The notes: generated from the sequence alone by a model not told the origin. Counted from the first letter of the stretch, positions 25,005-36,810 are shown. The stretch: 64,000 nt of DNA from Arabidopsis thaliana (GCF_000001735.4 NC_003071.7:19381443-19445442), one strand, 5' to 3'. Numbers and translations are program-made.

Positions 25005-28000
25005 TGTTGTTCTTCTTCTTCTCTCGCTGAGCTTTACCGGAAACAATCTATCAAATGGCTTTAAAAACAGAGAAATCGCATCAAAACAGAGATCGAACAC
25101 AAAGCAAATGTCAAAATCAAAAATACAAAAAGATCAATCCTTGTAAAGAAAGAGTTTTTAGGGTTCAAAGAGGAGAGATAGAGAGAGAAGAAAGATGAAA
25201 TGTATGGCGTAAGAGAGGAAAGAGATAATAATGACTCAAGGATTTGATATTTGTCACCGCACTGTGTTAAATGGTGGTCCTTGATTTTTTTTTATTGACC
25301 GGCAATAGCAGGTTAAATATACAGTACGGATGGTTACAGACTTCCAGTAACCGGTTATATCACACGAAGGTTTTTTCAAAATACTGTAGTCATTGGTCAA
25401 CGCGTAAGTCAGAGAAGACAGTGAACGCTTTCATACGTCCGGTTTTTGACTGGTTTAGTTAAACCGGTTTTTAGAGCTAGTGTGAAAGAAGAACGAAAAT
25501 AAATAGTTGTTGGCTCAAATAAAGAAATTAAAATACAATAAAAAGGCTCTTGGTGTTGGTTCGTGTGCATGGGAATCCTCTTTTTAGTTTTTATTAATGT
25601 GAACACAAAAATTTGTTCATCTTTAAACAAAAAAAGAGACTTGTCCTTATTGTTTCCTAAATTGTTTCAATATATAGACTCAAGCCATGAGTCATGTGTG
25701 GGCGGTGAGACCGTTGTCCGTGAATCGTGATCAAGAATCATTTTTATGTCGAAATTTCGTAGTATTAATGTTTCGTTGTTATTAGACAAAATAATCAGTA
25801 GTAAATTTGTAAAGCGAAAAGAAAAATGTGATCGACACTACTTTTGATCAGGAAAGAAGCACGTATGAATCTAAAATCTTCGACGTTTTTATGAAAATAA
25901 ATAATTTAAAGTGGTGGAGAATTAACATATATTAGTATCATATTTATATCGAAAAGGCCGAATTTAATGGACCGTGTTCACATCTTCTTTTTGTCTTTTG
26001 GAATGTTATTATGCGAAGAAAAATATCTGATAAAAAGCCTGCACCGCAGGTCTAATATTCTTCTTCTTCTTTCTGTTGGTGCTTGTGAACGAAGTAATAC
26101 TTTAGTTTTTAATAATTAAGCGAAAGGAAAATTTGTCCAAAGAACGCAGAAAACTTGTAAAACTCTGGTTACAAAGCTATGACATATACATGTGTGTTGA
26201 TTGTGTATATTTTTGTATTGAAATACGTGGAAACATATAGCAAGGTTATGATAATATTTAGTTCAGTTTGGGGCCACGAACATGTATACGTTGCAGGTTG
26301 CATATCACAAACTGTCTACTGTTAAATTTTATTCAATCAAACAAATCGGTTTCTCACATACTTACTACTAGGTAATACACAATATTCTTTCTACTTTCCT
26401 AATTACGTTAAGATTAGTGTTTTTTATACATTCGTAGCACCAATTATTGATGTAGGCGGATATACTATATAATTTGATAAATAAGATTATAGTACTACTC
26501 CATATGTTTAAAGGTTAGTGGACCCAAAGAAAATCGGAATAGATCAAAGTGAAGGGCCCGGATTAGTATAACTCCTGCATGCCTCATGGATCTTTTTTAT
26601 AAACAGCGGTGATCCCGATGACTAAAGAAGAAAAGCTAAAGGTTAAACAAAGTCAAGATTTGAATTTCTCTTTTTGTTCTTTTTTTACCGATTTTCCTAT
26701 ATATAATTTGCTTTATCCTTTTTGAATTTGTTTACCTCGGCTTTGCGAAAACTAAATTTGTTTTTGATTTTGCGAAACAAAAAATAAGGAAAGAAGAAGC
26801 ATGCACGTGTGGTGTACAAGAGTGAGTGGTGACCCACTCTCGTATAATTTGCTTGCAAACTTAGCTCTCCTTTTGCATGCTTCCATGATTTTGTTTCCCC
26901 CCTTTTTTTAGTAACCTATTTTAATTTAATTTTCTTCGACCGTATTTCATAATAATGTTTCAAGTTTACAGATATTACTAGTTACTACGACCTGACTATT
27001 ATAGGATCAGTCCTAGTCAAAACATTTTTGGTTGTTTTTTTCGCCTAGTTTATTTCTTAATTTTGAAATTGGATAATAAAGAAAAGCGTCTCAATCAAAG
27101 GTCGGCCAAAAGACGCGCGGCTCGGTGTTGGCGTTGGTTTGCGGACGGGCATCAATGGTGGCGTATGTTTCTCTCTACGGACGTCTTTGTGCAAATATAT
27201 TCTACACGTGTCCTCTTTTTGTCGGCTTATGGGTCCCATTAACTAAACTGTCCACGTGGCACTATCTCAAATTCAATGGCCCACGCTTCATCCTTCGTTA
27301 CTCCCTCCTTCCCTTGCTGCCGTTAGATCGCGCGAGCAAGAAAGAAGCAAGTACATTAAAAAAAATAATTAATAATTAATAATTTTCTGTATACCACCAA
27401 TATATTAACTAAATTGTCCCAATTCATCAAACAAACTTCACTATTTTTCTAAAGATGGATGAAAATTAATCAGAGGTCTTTTGAGATTTGATGGTTCAGT
27501 TCAGTCGTGAAATTACATTACTTAAAGAAAACTAGATTCAAAACAAAATAAATAGGTGTTAGAAAAGGTAGATTCGTATCACCGAACGATACAGAAAAAA
27601 AAAATATTATTCCACCAAAAAAAAAGAAAAAAATATATTAAATTTTTGACTACCCTAGGGTTGCTTCTTGGATACGTCTAGGATCTCAATAGCATAGTGG
27701 ATTTTTTTTTTAAAGGAGAAACAAAATTATTTTATTTTTTAAAAAAGCGAGAAATCAGGATAATCAATGGTTAGAATAATAATAATTTCACTCCGGTCAC
27801 GAGTCACAGGGTTCCGAGTCACCAGTCTTCCACTATATCACGTAATCCCGCGACGGTACTCAAAACATTTCAGTATTTTAGAGTATTGGGATATACAATA
27901 ACATATCATATACAGTAAGTCAAATCTTCGAATTTTGAATTATAAAAGCCCATCAACCAACACTTTTTATATGAAAAAAACAATAGAACAAATAGAGACG

Positions 28001-30298
28001 ATGTATAATACTCTAGTCATACCTAAGTCTTACTCATATTCATAGAACATCAGAATGTATTAGACTAAGTGACTATAGATATATAGTTTGAATTGCATGT
28101 GGATTCGTTTAATTGGTTGAGTTAGGTGATTAATTTGGACCATTTAAAAAGATAGAGAGTGTTCCCTAACAAGAGAAAACCTTCTAGAGGAGTTGACAAG
28201 GCATGAATCAAGGGATAATATTCACGTTGCTTCTTTCTTGGATACTTATGTCTCGTGATTAATTCACAAGTAGCAATCAATTCCCTAATTAAATGCCTTT
28301 TTGTTATTTTAATTGGAAAAAAAATCACTCAAACGCCACTCGTATCGCATGTGTTGACCCACTTAAGATTTCTTTCGCAATTCTAAAATGTTGTGTGGAA
28401 GAGTTAAAAACAAAATCGTTAAATAATAACCGTTGCGTTGGTATTTGCACATGGGTAAGTCAAAGTAAACGCATTTTGGGATCTTATTTTATTTATTAAT
28501 CGCCGCATCAAACATAATACCGATTAATATAAATCCCTCCGATGGTAGCTAGTCATTAACTTATAGTCATTAATATCATTTACTAATATCTCTACATATA
28601 AATTTTTGTCTTCTACATATCGGACAACGATCCAGTTTAGTTTGATATTTTTTCTTATATGTAAAAAGGTTCAACGAATTTGAAATGTGTGGTAGCACTT
28701 ATCCTCCTCCTAAATCGATTCCTACCTCTCTAATACGGTTAAAAAAAAAAAAAAGACAATAGCTAACCGAAATTTTGGATCATATTGTACATAGAAGTGA
28801 AACGAAGTCGCAAGGCAAATATTAATAGATATTTTCGGATTTAAATGTCGGTATAATCAAAATTTATAGGAATTACATACGAAAGTAATGAAGGATCACC
28901 GAAAACATTTTCTAAAATAAAATAACCGCAATGTAAACCATGAGTTAGTGTACAGATAACATGTTATAGCTAAACTATATGATAAAAAAAACTATATGCT
29001 TAATTTTATTAAGCAAGTAAACAAAATATCACATAATTATGTTTTGGAAGAATCGGAAACCATATATGTTTGAGTAATCAAATGAGCCCGTTTATAAGCC
29101 CATTTAAAGACTTTACTTGCCATCTCTACACGGTGTTAAAGAATAAATGTGTAGTGCCATGTTAATATTGTTGAACCCCAAATCAACGTCGAGATAATAA
29201 AATGTCGGACCATTTCATCACAACCAATTCGTGTCATCTCAAATAAATTAAAGGGCTAAATGATACGTGGCCATCAAACATTTGTATCTGTTATCTATCA
29301 TTATCACAGAGCGACACTGTAGTCCAACAGCAGGATTTAAAAGCACATAGTGACATAACACAGTTTTACCAATTACTTTGAAAGAATTACAATGAAAAGT
29401 AAATTACATCGTTATAATACGTACTATGAAGCTAGTAGTCTTCTCGATAAATTTTCTGCATATCCACTATTGATGCCTAGAACTATTCGAAAATAATCGG
29501 TATATTCTTTTTTTTGGTCATCGCAATTTTTAATTTATTTGTAACACCCTAAATGGAGAGCGTAGTAACAACACGTCAACAACAAATAATATGGAAAACA
29601 CGAATGAAAAAACAAAATATAGCTAACTCACTGTGTTAAATAGTTTAAGGATTAATTTTGATATTTCAAGACTAAAATTCAAGTTCTTTCACTGTAATTT
29701 CCAAATCATAGTTTGCAATTATGAACTTTCAAATGAATAGAAATATTGAAACTTTCACAAGTTCGAAGGTGAGCCTGAACTTCGAATTTGGATGCTTCCA
29801 CTATATGGACTAAAAATTCGGTATTTGAATTCGTGGCCCACGCACTTTCACAGCCCAACGTTAAACATTCTTTTTCAACAGTGTTTTGTCCCTTTATTGG
29901 TAAAAAATACCTGTTACCTCCCTACATTTGTATTTTCTCCAACCGACTGAACTTAATTTTATTGATATCATGTTTACAACATAGTTCCTTTACAACCTTT
30001 TTAAGAAATGACCCTTTGTTCTTTGCTAATGTAGCACACAAAAACTATTCCCATGGAACAATTATCATGTTTTTTTTGCCGAACCAACAGTCATCTGTTA
30101 TTTAGATAAGCATATAATACATATATATTTTTGATATTTAATTTTCTGCATAGTCTACAGCAGCAAGATAAACCAAATTCCTTTTCTATATAAGCAACAC
30201 AAGACAATCACACGAGATAATAAAAAATAAACACGAACAAATAAAAACTAAAAAGAACGTAAAATCCAACAAGATATACAAAAAATATATGAAGGCTT
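25005..30298. other. Five-kb gene-free region upstream of WRKY23
   Basis: The first few hundred bases hold the WRKY23 5' UTR and core promoter (CT/GA-rich around 25160-25215). Nothing coding is recognised. A more GC-rich island at 27060-27350 has two G-boxes, CACGTGTC at 27205-27212 and CCACGTGGC at 27252-27260. TGTCTC (auxin-response core) occurs at 28249-28254. TATATAA at 30187-30193 on the plus strand sits about 105 bp beyond the UPB1 stop. Long flanks would fit a gene with complex cell-specific control such as WRKY23, but that is inference. Confidence 0.45.
27205..27260. promoter_or_regulatory. Pair of G-boxes in a GC-richer island
   Basis: CACGTGTC (27205-27212) and CCACGTGGC (27252-27260) lie 40 bp apart inside a 300-bp patch clearly richer in GC than the surrounding 5 kb. 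Two closely spaced ACGT cores are typical of bZIP or bHLH response modules. About 2.2 kb from the WRKY23 ATG; target gene unknown. Confidence 0.45.
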
Positions 30299-30607
30299 TT
30301 AAACACAGTTAGTTTCGGTCAAAACCTGAACCATTGTCTGCATAACTTTCACTTTCATTTCCAAAGCCAAGATATAATCTGCCGTTTGTCTAAAGAGTCC
30401 ATCTAAACCTTCTGATGTTTTGGTGTTGGGAACAAGCTCTTTTAGCGTCTTCACTCGTCTGTGTATTGCGCGACAAGGTCTTCTAGAAGCTTCTACACTC
30501 TTCCTTGGTCGGATCATGATCTTCTTCACAAGTGCCCTTCGAGCCCTTTGTCTTCTCATCAAAACCCAAATTGATTCCTTTCTTTGTCCTTCTAATGTTA
30601 CACCCAT
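30299..30607 (-). CDS. UPB1: UPBEAT1, atypical bHLH transcription factor
   Basis: Single-exon frame of 103 codons, 102 aa, from MGVTLEGQRKES to TETNCV. An upstream in-frame ATG at 30643 would add 12 residues (MSTQHSFIYNNN); I prefer 30607 because 102 aa matches the protein I remember. An Arg/Lys-rich region (RRQRARRALVKK, RPRKS, RRPCRAIHRR) is followed by a helix-loop-helix: RVKTLKELVPN, loop NTKTSEGLDG, LFRQTADYILALEMKVKVM. The basic region lacks the canonical H-E-R residues for E-box contact. UPB1 (At2g47270) is known to repress peroxidase genes in the root elongation zone and so set the superoxide/peroxide balance that controls the switch from proliferation to differentiation. Confidence 0.93.
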   Translation of the reverse strand: MGVTLEGQRKESIWVLMRRQRARRALVKKIMIRPRKSVEASRRPCRAIHRRVKTLKELVPNTKTSEGLDGLFRQTADYILALEMKVKVMQTMVQVLTETNCV

Positions 30608-30700
30608 ATTATTATTGTAAATGAAAGAATGTTGTGTAGACAAGTGATAACGTTTGCTTACAAGATTAGATGCAAATATATATGAGAGTATGAGACGCCC

Positions 30701-30750
30701 TTAGTTTATATAGACATACATAGAGGTCAGTGACCTTTATATATAGCTTA
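30701..30750 (-). promoter_or_regulatory. UPB1 core promoter with a perfect palindrome
   Basis: Minus-strand TATA-like sequences (TATATAAA, 30704-30713; TATATATAAAGG, 30734-30745) lie 100-140 bp before the UPB1 ATG. Between them AGGTCAGTGACCT (30724-30736) is a perfect inverted repeat around one base. It contains two opposed TGACC cores, close to W-box half sites. Confidence 0.5.
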
Positions 30751-32474
30751 AAATGGAGATTACAGCTTCTGAGAAGGTTCTCCTTTTATCTCTCAAAAGA
30801 ATTGGATGAGAATTTGACAAGTGTCCACAAGGGTGTTTTAAATGTTGTTTTTGATGGATAATTAGGGTTTAGCTTAAATCAGAGGACATGTCATCAAAAT
30901 ACAACTCGATGCACATGCACTCACATGATTATCATCACTACCCAACTCTCTTACATGCTTAATAACACCAACTTTCTTCCCATTCACATCACCTTAAACA
31001 CCCTGTCTTATTCCTCCTTTGTTGCGCTTTATCCATTTTTTCATTTTATTTTATTTTACTTTCGCAGCCAATTTGTTCTGAGATTAACAAAGTCGGGCGG
31101 ATTGAAGCAAACCAAAAAAAAAAAGTCAGGCATTAACGAAGAATATAATTATCTTTATGCCATTATCTTTCTAGATTAATTCTTAATCTAATTTATAAGC
31201 ATGCAATCAGTGTATTAAGACGCTAGCGATTGAAATAGACAGATATATAGGTTGATAAGATGAAAAAGAAAATATTCATATTATGCCGCGCGCGTTAGCA
31301 AAAGTCAAAACAACTATCGAAAAATTATCTTATTTTATATTTCTCCCAAAATTTTGGTCTGATTCGTAAACTAATTTAGAAACATACAATATATTAGTGT
31401 TTGAGTTTCGCTACAATGTATATAGTTTGAATTGATCACCACTGTCGACGGAGATGATAGATAAAATATGACTATTTGGTTGTCATAATGCTTTTGCTTT
31501 TATCAAGTCGTTATATATCTCATTATTTCCAGCTGATATAACCCGGCGCAACTAATTAAGAAATATGAATAACCTAATGATATAACAAAAGCATTTCTAG
31601 GTGTTTTATTTTTTTGGACAAAGTAGATAACGATGTTGGATAATGGGATAAGGTCTTAATATAAAAAGACACAAGAACATGCAGTGATCTTCTGTGTTCC
31701 TTTGAATTTATGGACTTTCGTATTTAGGATTTTTATTTTAGTGAGTGGATTTGATTGAAGCACCTTAAAAGATTATGTTCTTTCTCGTCATGTGTTTATT
31801 TTTAAGAAAAGAAAAAGAAAAGCAGATTCGTGGAGCGATGTTGATCAAACATCCTCGGAGACTATAGATTCAATGTATATCTCCCATCGCCGTCAACACG
31901 AAACATTGTACTTACAAATTCTCTTAGACATATATGTACGTCTCTGATAATTGAGATATATAAATTGATCATTAAATGAGAATTAGCTTAACATTCGCAT
32001 ATGATTGATCAGTGTATGTCTATATTTTATAGGTTTCAAGGTAACGTGAAAAGTACCTAACTAATTAAGGTAGGTTTATACATATAATAAGTAGCCATAA
32101 TGGAGTGTTTAGTGGTCGAAATTGATCGCTTGTTAGCAGCACGTTGTATGTATATTAGCTTAACGTGCATGCACATGTTCTTATATCCTCCCTATTCGTC
32201 TAGGCCACCCAACACATCTATATCCCAATTCACAATTTTTTATATATATTTTTTATTACCAGAAAATTATTAATGTTTCGGAAATTATGATCGAGTAATT
32301 ATCTTATGTATAATTTTTACGAAATTTCCTTTGTTAATATCATAATAGTTGTTTTAACCAGAAAATGGTATATATATCAGAAAGAAGTAAAACAATAAGA
32401 AGACCATATCAGCAGAATCTATTATATGTTGAATGTTCTGTCTTCCAATAAATGATACAAAAATAAATCTTAAA

Positions 32475-33340
32475 CTAGGATTTAATCCGTGGTACACCAC
32501 GGGACAAATATTTTTTATATATATATATATAATAATATGAATTTTACGGTTTTAGTTTAGTATTAAAGTTATATAATTTTATATTAATATTGTAACTAAA
32601 AAAATTGGTGATGATAAAATAATAAAATAAATATTTAACATGTGTTATATCAATCCAAACCCGTCCTGCTATTCATATCAATCTAAATCCGTCCCGCTAT
32701 ATTTTTTGTCTCATGATTTTTTAATTTTTTATAAGTTTAAATATTAGTTGTTGAATTAGTTATGATTGTGATTTTATACCGAAAAAGTTATGGACTTTTA
32801 ATTTCATGGAATATTCAAACCAAGATAAGGAATGTTTTTAGGTGCACATATAATTGGGTTTGCTCATTTTACGGGATTGTAAATGTATTTTGGTTTGTTT
32901 CACAATGTTTGTTTTAATTGATTGCCGATATTTAATAGAAATAATTTAAATAGTTCAAATTTTGGTTGTTTTAAGATTTAGTGAATATTGTAGGTGAGAT
33001 AAGGAGAAGATAATTTATCGTGTTTTGCGTGACATATGGGATTACCATATATTTCGAATATTTTTGGTTTGTTACACAATTAATTGCCTTAAAAAAATAC
33101 AAACTATTAATTAAAAAAAATTAAATAATTAAAATCCAGTGACAACCATTGTAAATAAATCCCAACTCCATGATTTATTTCACAAAATGGATGCAAAAAT
33201 GTATATATAGATTTAGAAATAAAAAAATGGATCAAATAAAAAACTCAAAATTTTATGATAAAAAAAACTAAAAGATCAACCAATATTAAGAAAATATATT
33301 TAGTAATAATACTATACTATAATATATAGCTATGATAGTT
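32475..33340 (-). mobile_element. Non-autonomous Helitron-like element, 3' end clear, 5' end not located
   Basis: Read on the minus strand the sequence ends CCCGTGGTGTACCACGG, then TTAAATC, then CTAG, followed by host T. The hairpin stem is CCGTGG/CCACGG (32487-32502, loop of 4), about 8 bases before terminal CTAG at 32478-32475: the CTRR-with-upstream-hairpin signature of Helitrons, inserted before T. I recall ATREP family ends of nearly this form. CCCGTCC-like motifs at about 32660 and 32690 are also seen in such elements. The right boundary (the element's TC end) is uncertain; 33340 is only where the extreme AT-rich sequence ends. No RepHel coding sequence. Confidence 0.6.
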
Positions 33341-33381
33341 TAGTTTAATTAACGGCACTGTATTTTAACTATTATTGATTT

Positions 33382-33441
33382 GGCCCATAATTAAAATACT
33401 TATTGGGCTAGAGGCAGGAATTACAGTTGGGGCTAAGCCCA
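33382..33441 (+). promoter_or_regulatory. Site II cluster upstream of MIR403
   Basis: GGCCCA (33382-33387), TGGGCT (33404-33409) and AGCCCA (33436-33441) lie within 60 bp, about 200 bp before the MIR403 hairpin. A CTT microsatellite (33541-33568) between them and the hairpin is probably in the transcribed leader. Confidence 0.45.
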
Positions 33442-33624
33442 TTAATACTAGTGGGTTTAATTTGGCCCTTTAACTTAAATACTGTGATCCATAAACTGAT
33501 ATATGGTTAAACTGTACGACGATACAGATGATTTAGGTCTCTCTTCTTCTTCTTCTTTTTCTTCTTGAGCGCCGGCGAAAAAAGTCTCTGTGAGAAAAAG
33601 ATACGACGATTGTCATTAGAAGAG

Positions 33625-33745
33625 TCGTATTACATGTTTTGTGCTTGAATCTAATTCAACAGGCTTTATGTAAGAGATTCTTTAACAATTCCTATAATCT
33701 TTGTTGTTGGATTAGATTCACGCACAAACTCGTAATCTGTCTTTT
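33625..33745 (+). ncRNA. MIR403: MIR403 precursor hairpin
   Basis: The mature miR403 (begins TTAGATTCACGCAC, ends ACTCG) is present exactly at 33712-33732 on the 3' arm. The 5' arm at 33635-33656 (begins TGTTTTGTGCTTG) is the star strand and pairs with it, offset by 2-nt 3' overhangs as expected of DCL1 cutting. Flanking bases extend the stem (TTCAACA with TGTTG) and the loop is about 45 nt. In dicots miR403 targets AGO2 mRNA, linking AGO1-dependent miRNA activity to antiviral AGO2 level. I recall the locus as At2g47275, which fits its place between UPB1 and the pectinesterase. The exact ends of the primary transcript are not visible. Confidence 0.96.
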
Positions 33746-34834
33746 CGATTTTTACCAGATCTGTCTTCGATTTCGAATCGATCTCTTTTGATTTTGGTGA
33801 TTTTAAGATTTAGATGTTGCTTTAATTTGGGAATCGTAAACAAGATCTACATGTCTACTTTTGGAATCATTCCCTTGCGTTGATGATTTCTATCGTTTTC
33901 TATTTCCAAATTTGGTATTACCTATGTTTGGTATGAATCTCGATTCGAGAGCCCGACAAAAAGTTATCACTCTGTTTATTTATGCATATTAAAGTTTTCA
34001 AGCACTCATTTCCTAATTGTCTTGCTTAATTATGCTTTCTTAAGACTTTCAAAGACTTTACTTGAGTTACTGGATTTGATTGATGCAAACGACTTGTCCT
34101 TAATCCATTTATGTCTGTGTATTAATGTCTGGAATCATATGACAGTTGTTGTTATTGCTTTAGCATTTTCTTACGATCCACTGGTAAAGAGAATCTCTTT
34201 CTCATAGTCCTGTTCTACGTTCTTTGTTGGTTTGTTTGTCCGAGAAAGCAGATCAAAATCTTTTGTAAAAATATTGTGACCAAATTAAACTTAAACATCT
34301 TTAAGTCACTCTGATTGTGGGGTGTGTCTACTATTAACATTTACTAGGTCAAGATATTTACTTGTATAATTCAAAGATTTTATATCTGATTTCAATTAAT
34401 TTTCTTATAACAAATACCAAGGAACTCTTACTTATTCAGCCAGGTGGTTTGGGAATACTCAATGGTAGATCAGAATTTTTTCATGTCTTTATGGATTTAC
34501 TACACTACATGAACAATAATGTTACTAGCGAGAAACGTAAGTTTTTCTTGTAACAAAAGTATAACCAAATATATGAACAAGTAAATAGTTCGTTAATAAT
34601 AGCATTAATAAACATAAATTCATATTTTAGTGTGGCACAATCTGTAGTTAATTAAGAGTCTTAAAATTACCCTGCCAATAAAACGGTCAAATTACAATAG
34701 AATAAAGTGGTAATTAAGAAAAACAAAGTACGTAGCATCGAATCTTCCTCTCTCTGGCTAAACTAATTCAAAGTTTCAACTAGAGAGGAATTAATACGTA
34801 CAAAGTAATGTATTAATTTGGTTTTAAAAAAATA
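33746..34834. other. MIR403 downstream region
   Basis: Likely 3' part of the pri-miR403 transcript on the left (U-rich, moderately GC near 33750-33900), then AT-rich DNA with no coding region that I recognise. Confidence 0.4.
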
Positions 34835-35039
34835 AGAGTGCTGTGTAGCTTTAAAAGATTTTAAAGCCAAAACTAATAGGTGACTTTAAAAAAAAATAAA
34901 AAACAAAGAGTAAAAAAAAAAAGAGTGCTGTGAAAGCTTTAAAAGATTTTAAAGGCAAAAAAATCTTGATTGGCAAAAAAAAACTTTGAAGACTTTTAAA
35001 ATCTTTCTAAAGTCTTAAATGCTTCTGTCAATCACCCCC
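34835..35039. mobile_element. Small inverted-repeat (MITE-like) element with a doubled left end
   Basis: The right end, read in reverse (GGGGGTGATTGACAGAAGCA from 35039, then TTTAAGACTTTAGAAAGATT), aligns with gaps to the left end GAGTGCTGTGAAAGCTTTAA, then AAGATTTTAAAGGC (34923-34957). A second left-end copy lies at 34835-34872. Arabidopsis has many short elements with GATTTTAAA-type inverted ends; I cannot name the family. No transposase. Boundaries and target duplication are uncertain. Confidence 0.45.
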
Positions 35040-35357
35040 GAAATCGTTAAAATATATGTTATTTAGTTTAGGAAGGTAGAATATCAGACCAAATATATTT
35101 TGTTTGGTATTTTTTTATAGTCAAATAAAAAAACTCCAAATGTTTAAACTTATTTTTGTTAAAAAATTACATTTAAATTATATATATGGAAATATTTAAT
35201 GTGAAATATTTAAATATTTATAAGATGATATCATACCACATATGTACATATGGATCAGTGAATGCAAGGTAAACACGCTCGCTCTGTGAACAGTTTAATA
35301 TATAAACACCTAATTACATTTACTTAGATGTGAATTATAAAAAATCAATTCTATACG
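35040..35357. other. Pectinesterase upstream region
   Basis: About 320 bp of AT-rich DNA. TATATAAAC at 35299-35307 lies 50 bp before the ATG and is a plausible TATA box. Confidence 0.45.
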
Positions 35358-36810
35358 ATGAAGAGGGTAGCATCTTACAATTACAAAATTGTGTGTATGG
35401 TCGTAATGACGTTGTTTGTGTACGGATATTCAGCCGCAGCCGAACAAATAGCTTACACCATAACTGTTGATCTTAACGGTGGCGGAAATTTTACGACCGT
35501 CCAAAGTGCAATCGATTCAATCTCTCCTCCCAACCATAATTGGATTCGTGTCTTCACACAAAATGGAATTTACCGGTACTAGCTACTACGATATGATCTT
35601 TTGTAACATATATATATTTCATGTATATATTACTTCACTTGTCACTTTTGAAATTTCGAGTAACATACAGTATAACGAAAAGTTTTATTTAAATATGTAA
35701 ATGATCATTAATGAAAATGTAGGGAGAAAGTAACGATACCAAAAGAAAAAGGATTCATATATTTGCAAGGTAAAGGAATTGAACAAACGGTAATTGAGTA
35801 CGATGATCATCAAGCCACCGATATCAGCGCAACGTTCACTGCTTTTGCTGATGATATCGTCATCTCCGGTATAACTTTCAAGGTATATATATATATCTAT
35901 TTGTATGAAGATATGTGTCTTGATTTTCAAAGAAAAAGTAAATAACTAAAAGATTTGAGTAATGAGTCTTAATTAATAAATTTACATCACTTGGAATGGA
36001 GAGTAGAACACGTACAATATTGTGCCAAATAACAAACGGGAGATTGTACCGGCGGTGGCGGCGAGGATGCTTGGAGATAGATATGTGGTGACCGATTCTA
36101 GTTTCGTCGGACTTCAAGATACTTTATTTGACGGAAAAGGCAGACATTATTACAAGCGATGTATAATTTCTGGCGGGATCGATTTCATATTTGGTTATGG
36201 TCAATCACTATTCAAGGTATATATGTTACGAAATTTATGTTAATTTTCTATCACAAGAATTGACCATTATATAATATTTTATGTGTCATATTGATCAAAG
36301 GAATGTACATTGAATATGACGCTGGGGATATATGCACCGGATAACCCGTATGGAACGATAACTGCGCATCAAAGGCCGTCACCGTCAGATGAGGGAGGAT
36401 TTGTGTTCAGTGACTGTACCGTTACGGGAGTCGGGAAAACGTTGTTGGGACGAGCATGGGGATCAAACGCACGTGTCATCTTCGACCGTTCACGATTATC
36501 CGACGTCGTTCTTCCTATTGGTTGGGATGCTTGGCGTGCAAAAGGCAACGAGTATGCGTGATCGATCATTTACGTACTGCATTAATTATACTTTGAACTA
36601 AACAAGTTCTGTTTAAACCTTGTCGTGTGGTGATGTAGGAGAGACTTAACGTTTGTGGAGGCTGGTTGCACCGGAGCTGGAGCGGACACGTCACAGAGAG
36701 TGCCGTGGCTTAAGAAGCTGAGTCTAAGTGAAGTTGATGGATTCGCCAGCGTTTCCTTCATTGACCAAGATGGTTGGATCTCTAGGTTCCCCATTGAGGG
36801 TGGGCCTTAA
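35358..36810 (+). CDS. Pectinesterase (pectin methylesterase), no pro-domain
   Basis: Five exons (35358-35575, 35723-35882, 36007-36216, 36301-36551, 36639-36810) give 337 codons, 336 aa. A signal peptide ([10 protein letters not shown], then the hydrophobic [13 protein letters not shown], cut near SAAAEQ) sends it to the cell wall, where the family hydrolyses methyl esters of homogalacturonan. Catalytic landmarks: GIYRE, GLQDTLF (Gln and acid-base Asp), GGIDFIFG (nucleophile Asp) and GRAWG (Arg). The residue matching the first oxyanion Gln (QAVAL in many PMEs) is Pro here ([12 protein letters not shown]); I believe this is common in this PRO-less clade. The inhibitor-like pro-region of type I PMEs is absent, as in many about 340-aa enzymes. 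At2g47280 by order. No sign of truncation except a short C terminus. Confidence 0.9.

Larger units (their letters stand above)
30751..33600. other. Gene-poor region between UPB1 and MIR403
   Basis: About 2.8 kb of AT-rich DNA with no coding region recognised. It contains a Helitron 3' end at 32475 (listed separately) and very AT-rich sequence to about 33350 that may be the body of that element. Site II motifs before MIR403 mark the right end. Confidence 0.45.

Noticed and set aside
28249-28254. TGTCTC as the auxin-response element of WRKY23
   Set aside because: A single six-base core 3.2 kb away in a 5 kb region is expected by chance.
33541-33568. CTT microsatellite as a functional element
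   Set aside because: Simple repeats of this type are common in Arabidopsis leaders; nothing beyond composition.
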